A model generated the notes under the pieces. That model made no database searches. It saw nothing but the letters and a program-made list of their open reading frames with translations, and was not told where the DNA came from. Below are positions 1 to 11,012 of a DNA stretch of 64,000 nt, piece after piece (position 1 is the stretch's first letter; the number at the start of each line of letters is the position of its first letter). The DNA comes from Oscheius tipulae (Eukaryota > Nematoda > Chromadorea > Rhabditida > Rhabditidae), in assembly GCA_037178975.1 (NCBI GenBank), contig JASJZH010000001.1:8230501-8294500 (forward strand). Reading direction: 5' to 3'. The position numbers and the translations under genes were made by a program.

Positions 1-3000
1 TCCGAATACATTTAGCTGTCAGAATGTATCTCTTTTTCCAGTTTTAGGCTTTTCAAGGACTCTCGATCTGTACTGATCATGAATGATTAGTACTGACCAG
101 AAGAAAAACGGGCCACTGTCTGATCAGTGACCAGTCATTGATTTTTCAGTGTGTTCATTGGCAGAGAGACTTGATATGTTCCTTCTGCCGAGCTCACAAA
201 GAAAAAAGTGGGACACGCAAGCAACTGGACACGTTTAGACCAATAAGTTATCTGGAGACTGGACAAATAGTTATATTGGTCTAGTACCAAATGGCAGACT
301 GCTTTTTCGACTGCTGGTTCCAGTGTTTTCGCTGAACTCGGAGCGCATATCGCTAGCTGTGAGGGCATTGAAGCCTTCGGTAGCTGTCGTCGTCTCCGTC
401 TCAGCACGTTCGGCAGCTAAATTGGAAGGAAATGAACTCACACCATGAGGGATCGACGAGCTCGAGACCACCCTCCTCGGCCTCGGTCAGCTCGATAATA
501 TAAAGTGACCGTAAGACCATTTTGACGATTGGTATAGAGGCGAAATTAGGATAGAGAGGACATCTACAGAGCCAATGTGCCGCAGGGGGGCCAGCAGGAT
601 GTCAGTTGCTCTCTCTCTCACTCTCTCTCGATCTTGCTCACGCTTTACAACAGAGAAATCGGGCGGCAGGCACGGGCGAGGGCGGACGGCGCGAGCGCGG
701 ACTCCACTCGAGAGTCTGTTGTCTTTTCATGGCTCCAGGTTCTTCTAGTCAGTCTCCGTCCCCTTATTTCCTATCTTACATCTTACAAGGAATACCGAAT
801 TTCCGTAAGAGATCTCATAGAAACTTAGAGTTACGCGCGCGAATACATAATTGCGTATCTGCGTTTTTAGGGCTAAAGACGGCAGTTTCGAGACTTGCGA
901 TGTTCTCTTGCTCTCCTCTATAATTTCAAAACATCGGAAAGCTCAAATGTGCAGTGCTCTACCCAAAAAACGCATTTTCACAAACTACACTTACGTAACC
1001 CCGGTGTTTTATTAGAGCGCTTACGGTATTCCAATCAGATCTCGAAGTCTAATTTTACGATGTGTTCTGGTAGTAGTTGTCAGTTTACGCTGTCCTACAG
1101 CCTGTCTTAGAAACCATTTCAGTAATATAGAGAAGTTTGGAAAGATGTCTGGCGAAATTTATGTCAGAGACGGGACCATCCGAGACATATCCACTATTTT
1201 TCCAACACTCGTGCTTACTTTCCCCCCTATTTCCAGACTTTATTAACACTTTCCCACGCCCTCACCTCAAAAAATTTGAAACATCTGTTTACCCGAACTC
1301 TAGGTAAGATCAGCTGTTCTCGACCCGTCTCCCGCCTCATAGTGACCACAACAGTTGTCCTCTCTCGCGTCCTCCCTCCCACACAGAGTACGTTTTTTCT
1401 CCCCTCAAAGATGTAATAGATTCACAACAATCCAATCAAAAGAGCCCGACCGTAAAAGACAAAATGACTAACCGTAAGCCTCGTGTTCCTCGGCGATGTC
1501 GCGCAGCCATCCCTTCCTGATGTACTCGGATTCTCCCAGATTCGCTGGCGCCATACTGAACTCCGATTTTGGTAGAGAAGACAGGGACGAAAGTTACGTG
1601 AAAGCAGGTAGTCCCGGGTCCGTTGGCTTCAGAACGAGCATGTCTTCATCGGCTGTGTGTGTTCTGACGGCGTACTTGTCGAGCTGAATTGGTTGAGGAA
1701 TGGGAAAGGTGGGTAGACAAAAAGTAAAGCTACTGGCACAGACGAGAGTCGAAAAAGCTGACGAAGTTTCTTGGAGAGCACTTACGAACTAACTGAGAAG
1801 GTTATGTATTTACAGGACTTATTAGGTCAAATATCAAATTTTTTGTCTAAAACAAACGAGAGTTCTTAATATTCTTTACGAGTACAGAGGGTCATGGAGA
1901 AATTTTTCCAATTAGAGAGAGTACGGGTAAGAACCAAGACTGTCAAGAGTCAGCTTTCCCGAGTGCGGGCTACTGGAGAGTAAAAGTAGAAGCGTCATAG
2001 TCATAAGAAAACAGAGAAGCTCAGACTCACCCTGATCGTGGCACAATGCTTGTAAGTGACAGGCTCGGTCTGTTGTTTCTCCGTGATCATGAGCTTGTTC
2101 TTAAACATGAACACGTATCGTTCCTTTGGTCCCTCTCCATCATCGACTTTGAACACGTCCTGAATCAGTCGACTACCAGAAAACAGTCAAAAATACATGT
2201 CGAATCAGTTTTCCCAGCCTGGACGTGTCTCCCGGGTAATCTCTAATGTTTTTCGTGTACTCTAGTTCGTTAATTCGTTGCGGAATACTCAGCACTAGCT
2301 CGAGCGCCTTCTGGACACTTCGAGAGCTGTGTTGGGCTCTGGAGGCGTATTTTACGAATTCCTGAACGGGTATTGTATGGGTTTGAAGAGGACAATACCT
2401 TGAAGAAGTTCTGATATTGGGTCATGCGATCTACGACTTGTTGGAGACGCTCCACGAATGAACTTGCGCCGGCCTCGCATGTGTTCGCTCGCGTCTGAAA
2501 ATGGACATAAGTTTGCGAGTATTACATGTGATTATACTGGGTGAAAACGACAAAATGGCAGTTTTAACATACGAACAGGAATAGGAAGAGGAGGGTCATA
2601 AAGTAATTATGAATACGTATAGCATTCCATGACCAAAGACATCGTCATCCAGAGCGATTCTTACATTCTGTAGCGACTGTCCCTGACTTTTATCAATGCC
2701 AATTTGACGGGAAATTGTTTTCGTTTTTGTGTCGCTTACGCTCCTGGCGGAGCAATACACACTGTCAATGTTCGTTTTGAAACTTGAACTGTTTGACTCT
2801 TAAAACTCGTCTTGTCAACTCTAATCTGGGATAACACTTGACAGAGAAGTCCACAAAGATTGTCAAGTGTTGTCCCACTTTAGAGTTGACTTGTGTCGCA
2901 GACAGACACCTCCTGCAAATTGTAAAGGTAGGATTTGTTCGTGGCCACAAATCAGAAGCGCTAAAGTATTGCCAAAGAGTTTATACCAAAAGTTTGCAAG

Positions 3001-6000
3001 TCAATATTCAAGTTTGAGAAAGAACGCGTTGCTCTTGGAAAGAGTCACATAGTAGGACAAGAGTAGTTGGCGGCGAAGCTGCCTTTAGGCAGCTGGTAGA
3101 ATCTATTGAAACAATCGGAAAAGCGGACAGGGAATAAGATACAAAGTTACGGTTGAGGTAACGCGTAACCATCTCATCAGTTTCTCATCCTACAATTACA
3201 AGTGTCAAAAGACGTCCGTCTGCTAGATGTGTCAGGTATTTTCTCGGATAACACCTGACAATTTCTGCATCCTGATAAGAGTCGAGTCAGAAGATAGTCG
3301 AATAGTAGTTCAGTTGCAAAAGGAACACTGATTCACTCTGCCAGAAGTTGGTGCTGAACTAAGGATAAACCGGTGGTCCTTCTTGTTCGGAAAAAGGGAA
3401 AACTAGTTTGTCGAACGGAAGATAAAGAGAGGAATGGCGAGTTTAGAGCATCAACAGCCTGTAAGAGCGGCACGGGTAGGAAGCTTTTGAATGTTTATTT
3501 CTAAAGGAACGGAATACTGGCCGAGAAACCAAACTAAGGAGTGATCCGGGTCAAACTCTGCATGGCAGGGTTGAGTACATTTATTCATGTTAACAGTACG
3601 GAAAGTTTCCACAATTGTATTCTTTCTATACAATGTAAAAGGTAAAGTTTCTATCCGAATCAACAGCAGAGATTCTTGGAGAGCTCTGCGAGTCAAGCTC
3701 CTGCGGGGTCTTGCGACTCCGACCGTTGCGGAGGCATCCCGAGGGGACAGGTCGCAGGGCATTACGTTCCAAAGTTGCCCAACCTTTTATAGGAACGCCT
3801 TAGAAATTGTATGGACTGTCCAACCCGAGAGACAGGGTTCAATTTACAGAGCTGGAGAGCATTACTGTGGATATCGATAGGCTTGAGAATTAACTTTTTC
3901 TCGGTTTCAAGACAATCCAAAAAATTACCGAGATATTGGAGGCACACGATATCTTGACTACTGAAACAATATAGGAGAGGATCCTCCTACTATCGAGACG
4001 GTACAGGATGGAGACGAACGCTGGAAACTGGTCTCACTGCAATTTGAAAAGGTGTATGCAGGCAAGTTCAATAGGAACGGCAGTTAGCACAGAGGTTCTG
4101 GCTTTGCCACGTTCCACAAAGCTTTCGGATCATACAAAAACTGTCAGTTTAAACCAAGTACAGACAGGGAGCCGTTGGTGTAGGTGAAAGGCTATGGTAG
4201 CTCGTGGATAGGATTGAGGGCTATATTTTTTCAAACAGTTCTGGTAAGATAGACGACTCACTCTCACCGTGAACGAAAAAAAATAGGACTATTGAAGAAA
4301 ATGAATGAAAAGAGTCAATAATGGGAAAAACCAAATCAAAGAATGATTAAAGGATATAAGAATGAAAGCAAAATCAACGCCAGTACGATAATTTGATTCA
4401 GCTGGCACAACTATCAGTACAATTGACAGTAAGTGCTTAGCTGGGTTCAAATCAGTGGCCCAAAAACTCGAACAGAATGTTTCCATCGAAGAGGCAATAG
4501 AGAGCAAGAGGTCAGAGGCAAAAAGTGCTGAGACTCTCAAATTTATCTCTGTAAAAATATTCATGCTCGACTTTTGAACAGATCTGACTGGATGATAGGC
4601 AAGAGATCAAGGGGACCAACTGCATTTGGGAAAAGAGATAAATAATTCAAACCCAAATGAGTACATGTTCTAAACTGGGAAAAAATAACAGTAGATTTAT
4701 CTTTGGAGAAGAAAAAAATCAAGTATTGGACCCGAAAAGTGACCGCACTATGGTATAATTCTTTTAAGCTGTCTTCCGTCCCGTGTATCATCCAGGTACC
4801 TCTAACATTCAATTTGAAAACAACTCTTGCAAATACAAGGACCATAGAGACGGAAAATAAAAAGTTCTTTAGAAACCCAGGCAAAATCTGAATGAGAAAA
4901 AGTAGATAACGTAAAAGTTTTGCAGAGATCTAGTGGCAGTAAACGTTCAAAGAGCAAGAGATCTAAAGCGTTCGACAAACTACTTCTCTTCACATTAATC
5001 AGTCCCCCTTCCAATTAGCCTGCTCATAGCCGAGAGCGGCTGTCAGTGCAAACGGCTTCCCCGACCGCGTTTTGCTTTTTGCTGTCTGTGTTGTCGACAA
5101 CGATTCGCAACACAACAGCTGCCAGCTGTAATGAATGGACAGGCCAGTTCGGCAGCGTGTGAGCTCAGTTGCCTACGTTGCTTTTTCGCCCGACGAACGG
5201 TGCTTGTTTCCGAAAGGACGTTTTAGTCTAGTTGCGACCGAAAGTCGGTCGTTTTTGTGGGCAAACGGAAGTACCGTAAAACTCTAATATAAGCACCCCT
5301 TACGTAAGAAATACGCAATAACGTATTCGCGTTTTTCGGGATCAAGACGGCTCCTTCTGACTTTCTGATGTACTTCAAAATTGTAGCCCGTAATCTGCTC
5401 TACAACTTTGCGAAACACCGGAAAGTCAGGAAAAATCGTCTTGACCCCGAGAATAGCGAATACTTATTTGCGTATATCTTACGTAAGGGGATGTTTATAG
5501 TGTGTTCACAAAAACAACCAAACGACCAGGAATCGCGAGTTTTTTTGGCGCGGATTCAAACGGCTAGAAATTAGCTGGAGAAAAGCACCAACAAAGGAAA
5601 CTCTGCCAGAAAATAGAGAGGAATGTCTCCAGGAACAACAGCATCCATTTCTGCCAAGATCAGCCATTTCTGGGACAACGGAAAGTTTGAACTGATTTGA
5701 TCGAGAAAGAGCGAAGCGGTGAAGTTTCGAAGAAACGGCTTTTGAGAGGATTGAGAGGTCTTCTTTGACAGCGATAGGTTTCCCTATTAACAATGAAAAA
5801 AAAAACGATTCAGTTTCTCCCGGAGTCGGTGAGTCAGAGTTGGTGAGTCCGCAGTTGGTGAGTCCGCAGTTGGTGGTCCGCAGTTGTGTCACCGCTTCGC
5901 TCTTTCTCGATCAAATCAGTTCAAACTTTCCGTTGTCCCAGAAATGGCTGATCTTGGCAGAAACAATGAGGTGGATGCTGTTGTTCCTGGAGACATTCCT

Positions 6001-9000
6001 CTCTATTTTCTGGCAGCTTTTCCTTTGTTGGTGCTTTTCTCCATCGTCTTCGTCACTTGTCTCGCCTTTTTTCGGCTTAACAGGAACAATGAGACGGACC
6101 GTGATGTAGAGCTTATGCCACGTCCACACGTTGACTACCCTTGTTGTGTGAGTTCAAAGATTGGGAGAAAACAGATGCATACAGATTTGCCAGGGTACTA
6201 TTGGACTTATCCAGTGCCCATCCCCAAAAAATTGCCAACATCTCTTCTGCACCCAGTGTCTCAGGGATTTCAATGAGCGAAACGAAAAACTCGTATGCCC
6301 TTCTTGCAGTTTCTCTCTATCGCCTAGGGGTATGTTCTGTTCTAACCTTTTCACTGAATACTTTCGGAGTGGAACGAGTACTACATCCGCTACTTCTCCT
6401 CTACTTGACTACTCTTCGCGAAGACCTCAACTCTGTTGCACCCCTGATCGATATTCGATTGGGCACTGCTTTGATCTCTCATAGCTTGTTCAGTTTTTGG
6501 GAACTGACACAATCGGAACACAATAAAACTTCAAAAAAGTAAAGTAGCATAAACGAAATAGGATACAGTTCCTTGACTATTAAGAGAATGTACGACAGTT
6601 CAAAAATTAACCTTTTAGAACTTGCTTGAAAAATATCAATATCTAAAAGTGCGGAGATATCAGACAAAGTAAGAAAAGAAAAAGGAGGTTGTTTGGAACC
6701 GAACACTGTCTAAGCTTGAGAGTCAAATAGAGCATAAGTCTGTTCAAAAGATCATTTTTCAAATGGTGACGAGTACGTGAGAATCAAAGAGAATTTCAGG
6801 TAAAAATAAGTTTTCAAACTTGGAAGTTCCAGGGAAGGCAGTTCAAAAACCCTGGGTACGGTAGTAGGAATCAGTATCTCATGAACTTAAAATAGAGCAA
6901 ACAGATTCAAAACAAAATAATAATTAGGATGAGGAATACTGAATATAGTCTAGCCAAGTAGTGAATAAATTCATAGCTGTCGAAATAATATTTTGTCGTC
7001 CCCTGAAAGCTGCTCACCTCAAAATAGTCTTTGATCTTGGGCTCCTCCAGCAGCTTCAAGGTTTGCGGCAGTTCCCGGAAGAAGTGCACATGTTGTTCGA
7101 AGTCGTTCTCCAGACGGACAAAAGTCTGTCCGACCTTGCCCGGATCGTCAGAGTAGTAGTTCAGACCCTTCAACAGAACACTAAAAGATGTTTGTGCTTT
7201 GAAAAAGGGAAAGAGACTTGGCGTGGAAGTTGTAGAGTTCAGCTACGTTGAGAGCCAACTGCTCACGATGGGCAAGAATTTCGGCTGGCAGATCGGGAGA
7301 GTCGAGAGCACTGTAAATTAGAAATCAAACGATGTCAGTCTCTGCCCATCATTCGTTTATTGTCCTTAGGCTTTCTGTGTACTGTCCTTTGGAATTTTCA
7401 ACAAAAAAACCTGTCCCGTCTATCTGTCCCTCCAACTAACCGTCTTTGTCTATGACTCTGTCAACGTACATTTGCGTCTGATCTCTTTTTGATATAGACC
7501 CCGGAGAAAATCGGCGCGGCCTTTGCCTGCTTGGCTCAGTCGGTTCGCGCTCTGTCTACAAAGCAAAAACTAGCCGGGTTCGATTCCCGTGTGGGTCAAA
7601 CCTGCTTGCCTGTTCTCATAAAACCGTTTAGAATGTCTTTCTGCAGCATTTGTTGGATTCATTTCTTCGGTTTTTATTTTACGAAGTTTGCGTGCCGATT
7701 TGGAACGGATGACCGATTTCTGCTCGCTTCAGGTAAGGAGAAAACTCACGTTATGTAGAAATCGACGCAACAGCGCAGATTGGTAACAAACTCCTCTTCC
7801 GAGTTGAGCAGGTCATGGTAGACTTGACTGAAAAAACTTTTTTTTGTTGTACAAACTCCTTCTATTGACCCCAATCACCCTATCACTCCACACAATGCGT
7901 AGGCTGTATATCCTCGTCGCCCACCCGGAGGTGCGAGCTAATAGAGAGGGAGTTGAGAGCAAACGTTCGAACAACAAAGCCACTTGGCGGCTCGACCCTG
8001 GAGAGAGATGCCACACTTTCTTGACACAGAAAACCTAGGAAACGTACTGGAAGAAGAAAATGGACAGACGTGTCTCGAGCATCCGCGGTCCGAAAATGAG
8101 ACATATGGGTATTTTATTCTAAGTGAGCGGAAAAATGGGAATGTGACAGCTGTGGATAGAACCTCACCCAAAGAAACTTTAGACTTACTCTCTCTTCATG
8201 GTCGTCTGCTGCTCCTCGGTCATCTTGTCCTTGCCCTCGATCTCCCTCGTCCGTCTTCTCTGCTTGTAATACTCTGTCGGCGTCTCGAAGTACGAGCCCG
8301 GAACCCATCCCGATTGTGGTGGACGAGCTTTAGTTCGAACGAGCCATCGCGCCGAGTTCTTCTTGTCCAGAACCTCGACGATCTGCCCTTGTTCCAAGGC
8401 AATCGACTCCAGTTCCGAAGAGTCCGGCGTGTAGTCCTGATAACTTCATTGAGAGGCGAAAAATGGGAAGGAGAGTACCTGGATGGCGATGTAGACAGGA
8501 TAAGAACGGCTTTCGGATCCCGAGATGACTTCGGTAGACGTGCTGCGACTTCGTCCATCCTCCCTCGAGGTCAGCGTTTCGGATCGGTAGCTGGAGCGAG
8601 ACGAGTGTGTGCTGTAGTTGACATCTTGGGACGCGGTGTACTTTCTGCAAATTGCGTATTTTTTAATCAAGAGGTGCTTATAGAAGAAATACGATATTTG
8701 TTGTCTGTCTAGAAAAAAGCCTTTCAACCTACTGTTTGTCTTGATCTAATTGTGGATTTCAACTTTTTTTTTGCAACATCCGCTCACTCTCTCCCACCTG
8801 GCTCTTAGTGGCCAGACGACCGGAACATGTGCGACAACCGCGCTCAAGAGCCAATAAAATGGAACGGAAAGAGAAGAGAAAACGACACAAAATGAATCAA
8901 ATTCTGTGCTGATGGACGCTGGAACAAGGATGGTCCTGTCACAAAAACCATAAAGACGAACGGTTCCGAGGCGTCGCAGCCGAAGGATACCAAAAGAACA

Positions 9001-9875
9001 ACTTTTATTCGCAATATTCTGATTTTTGTGTTTCTTGTGCCTAAACCTTTTTCAGGCTGCTTTTTTCCTTGACCACTTGTTGTGTAGGCGTCAGGGCACA
9101 TAACATCGCTTGGGCTGGGGGACAGCTGCCACAATCTACCCCAATCGTTGGCATGATCTCTCCCGTCGAAAATCAATAGATAGAAACAACATCCTCTGTC
9201 TTCGAGGGACAGAAATCCGGATATGCTCTGGAGGAACGGTCTCTATCGATTCTCCGGGAGGCCTATTCAAGTTGTTTGCCACTCACTACGCAAACGCATT
9301 CCGTCCCTCACAGGTCGCGTGAATCTGGAGAGAGAATCTACTGATCTTAGCAGAGATCCAAAAAGAAAAACAAGGTGGCCCGACTAATGATACTAAAATC
9401 TTTTGAATGTATCTCTGGAGGTTTCATGAATAGCCAAACAATTCTTACGGGCGTCAAACCGTGCCGTTTTGTTTTGTAATCGGAGCGCTATCCGCCTGAG
9501 ATAATATGGTAAAGATTCCTCCTGGGGTACTTGAATACTTATGTTTTACTTATCAATAATGTAAAAGCGGTAGAATTTCTTACCTTGACGTAGTCTTATG
9601 GGTTTCAAACAAGTTCGCTGACATACTCACATTCAGAAATGGTCAAAGAGACTGCCCAATATTCCCCAAAAGCAAAAGATATTGAAGGGAATCCAAAGAC
9701 TACAGTTACCTCAAAACAAGGCTCCTTACTTCTAAGGGATGCAAACTTTAGCGCGTAAAGGGAAATTGGAAAGACTACCGATCATTTAGAAAGAGAAAGA
9801 CCTGGAAATTAAAAAAAAGAGTGACCTGTAGGAAGAGTATCTGCGATCCATCTGCTTCTGCCTACGGCTGGCCAT
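1..9875 (-). CDS. unc-89: UNC-89/obscurin, N-terminal part (SH3-DH-PH), runs off left edge
   Basis: Giant muscle protein of the M-line; the N-terminus holds SH3 and RhoGEF (DH-PH) domains that in the family organise myosin filaments and activate Rho-type GTPases. Twelve exons join in phase: 9826-9875, 8479-8644, 8189-8436, 7750-7827, 7218-7310, 7018-7180, 2399-2494, 2197-2361, 2031-2159, 1598-1683, 1473-1555, 288-416, giving about 495 residues. The start MASRRQKQMDRRYSSYR matches the C. elegans start as I recall it. SH3 is about residues 66-130 (IVEVLDKKNSARWLVRTKA), DH about 150-345 (LLKGLNYYSDDPGKVGQTFV), PH about 355-455, followed by an acidic, Ser-rich linker (SEFSENTGTSSRKSS). The Ig/Fn3/kinase remainder lies left of the window. 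Introns are 37-42 bp except intron 1 (8645-9825), 7311-7749, 2495-7017 and 417-1472, which hold repeats and a nested gene. Identity is very secure; the exon after 288 was not found. Confidence 0.95.
850..1010. repeat. Degenerate relative of the 5285-5502 fold-back element
   Basis: Lies in unc-89 intron 11. It shares the core 'ctctaYaactttg...acatcggaaagctcaaa' and the flanking 'gaatacataattgcgtat' and 'cttacgtaa' blocks with the element at 5285-5502, but its arms are poorly matched. The same core recurs near 42130, 54590 and 59690. Confidence 0.4.
2813..2890. repeat. Fold-back MITE-like element, family 2, copy 1
   Basis: Inverted repeats of about 30 bp, opening GTCAACTCTAATCTGG and closing CCACTTTAGAGTTGAC, surround a short spacer. 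A second copy with the same arms lies at 34272-34347. Both are flanked on the same relative side by a GTGTCYGTCTG block. It sits in the large unc-89 intron. Confidence 0.7.
3203..3288. repeat. Partial copy related to MITE-like family 2
   Basis: Contains GTCCGTCTGCTAGATGTGTC followed by two inverted blocks around GTCAGGTAT and AACACCTGAC. The GTCCGTCTG-plus-fold-back layout is that of 2813-2890 and 34252-34347, but the arms have diverged. Confidence 0.4.
5285..5502. repeat. Fold-back MITE-like element, family 1
   Basis: Imperfect terminal inverted repeats of about 60 bp: the left arm carries CACCCCTTACGTAAG then GCGTTTTTCGGGATCAAGACG, and the right arm is its approximate reverse complement. 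The core (TCTACAACTTTGCGAAACAC) recurs elsewhere in the window. No coding capacity; likely a non-autonomous DNA transposon. Confidence 0.65.
5576..5722 (-). repeat. Inverted partial copy of the nested RING gene's 5' end (arm 1)
   Basis: The reverse complement of this 147-base block matches 5889-6043 almost base for base; the other arm is 155 bases because of an 8-base insertion (CAATGAGG) within the ORF. Only about 165 bases separate the arms. Arm 2 covers about 55 bases upstream of the nested gene's ATG and its first ~33 codons, so arm 1 is antisense to that start. See the finding on hairpin loci. Confidence 0.85.
5831..5886. repeat. Short tandem repeat between the hairpin arms
   Basis: About three units of a 17-base motif, AGTTGGTGAGTCCGC, the last one truncated. 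It lies in the loop between the inverted arms 5576-5722 and 5889-6043. Confidence 0.75.
5944..6542 (+). CDS. Small membrane protein with RING-like zinc finger, nested in unc-89 intron
   Basis: Predicted 170-residue protein in three exons, 5944-6147, 6194-6329 and 6370-6542, with introns of 46 and 40 bp and consistent phases. The start MADLGRN follows the shared inverted-repeat upstream region. One hydrophobic segment (about residues 16-42, LYFLAAFPLLVLFSIVFV) is followed by a RING-HC-like half: C-x-H-x2-C-x2-C-x14-C-x2-C (NCQHLFCTQC ... LVCPSC). The first zinc pair is irregular (CC then C), so the finger is either degenerate or my first intron boundary is off. The last acceptor (TTCGGAG) is weak. 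It lies wholly inside a 4.5 kb intron of unc-89 on the opposite strand. If real, the family role would be E3 ubiquitin ligase activity at a membrane; that is inference. A pseudogene is possible. Confidence 0.5.
7512..7710 (+). repeat. tRNA-derived SINE copy
   Basis: A-box-like TGGCTCAGTCGG and B-box GGGTTCGATTCCC (7576-7588), then the shared body (AGAATGTCTTTC, GTTTGCGTGCCGAT). It lies in an unc-89 intron. Confidence 0.8.
9443..9503 (-). repeat. tRNA-derived SINE head, degenerate
   Basis: Reverse complement reads CGGATAGCGCTCCGATTACA then a decayed B box (GGTTTGACGCCC). It lies in unc-89 intron 1. Confidence 0.6.
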
Positions 9876-11012
9876 GACGGACCGTGGCTTCTTCTTCTTC
9901 CAGACCCTACAGGTAGCTGGGGTCTAGCTGCCAGTCCACAGGGGGCCGAGTCTCCTAGCAAAAATATCTCGCCCTCCGAGGCTCGCGGTGATGTAATGTT
10001 CCCGCGCAGTGTTACACACCTGCCGGCAGCTCTTTCTCTGCATCTCACTGTCTCTCTTCATGAGTCGTCCTCCTCCCCCCTCCACGCTGAAGATGAACAA
10101 GCGCGCGCGGAAGGAGTGAGAAAGTAATTGGGGATCTTTGAACTAGGTTAAAGAGGTATAGTACCTCGCTACTTGGTTCTCTATCCCAACAGCAGTCCCA
10201 CCCAAATAGACGAAACCACTACCTGGGGAAGGCAGGGCAGTAGCTGGGAGAACAGTGATGGAGGTAAAAAAAAAAAAGTAGAGCTTCCAGCTGTTCAGTA
10301 GAAGCAGAAAGACATCGTCGGGACATCGGAGAGTAATGGGTAGAACATTGGCAGGGCTGTGACAGTGTGTCTCTTCGTCCGCTTGGTTTTCTTAATACTG
10401 CTGGTAGCCGAGTTCTTCCCTGTCCTCGGATATCTGCATGCTGGCCAAATCGCTATTGGTGATTCATTGAAGAATCGGCAGGCCGCCGTTCGAGTAGATC
10501 GCTGACGGATGATCCGGACCGATCAGAAGAATTGTAGGCCAGAGTAGCTTAATTCCATGTCATGTTGCAAAGAGAGTTGTGAGCCTTCTCTCATTGGACT
10601 CGGATCCTCCTTGAGCTCCCAAGCCCAATGTCTTAGTTGTGTCGACGCCAAGCTGCCAGCCGGAAGCCTCGAAACGTCCGTTGCACCTAGACAGAACCAT
10701 CCGGCCGACTATTTCCAATTGAACGATGACGATGTGACACCTTCATCGGGACACCTTCCGTGCTCGACTGACCTCGTTTGTTAATCGGCGACGACTGACA
10801 AGAGCTGCGGGTTAGGTCAGAATCAGGCAGCATCCTCTCGTCGTCGTCGAAGCACTGGACACCGGCTGTCGCAGTCTATAGCAGAACTATCGTTACCTAA
10901 TTAGGCAGAGCAAAACAATTTGTAAGTTACACATATTAGTTTTGACAGGAATTGACAAGTTACAGCACTCACAGAGGGCGCAGTAGCTTGCTCTTTGCTC
11001 TACCGGACGGTC
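9876..11012. other. Divergent intergenic region upstream of unc-89 and the next gene
   Basis: About 1.1 kb between two divergent start codons, so it should hold both promoters. I see GC-rich patches and a short poly-A run near 10266, but no gene and no motif I can assign. The 75-codon ORF at 10557-10784 has no coding features I trust. Confidence 0.6.

Noticed and set aside
7984-8712. 242-codon plus-strand ORF
   Set aside because: It is antisense to unc-89 exons 2 and 3, whose reading frame and splice sites are certain.
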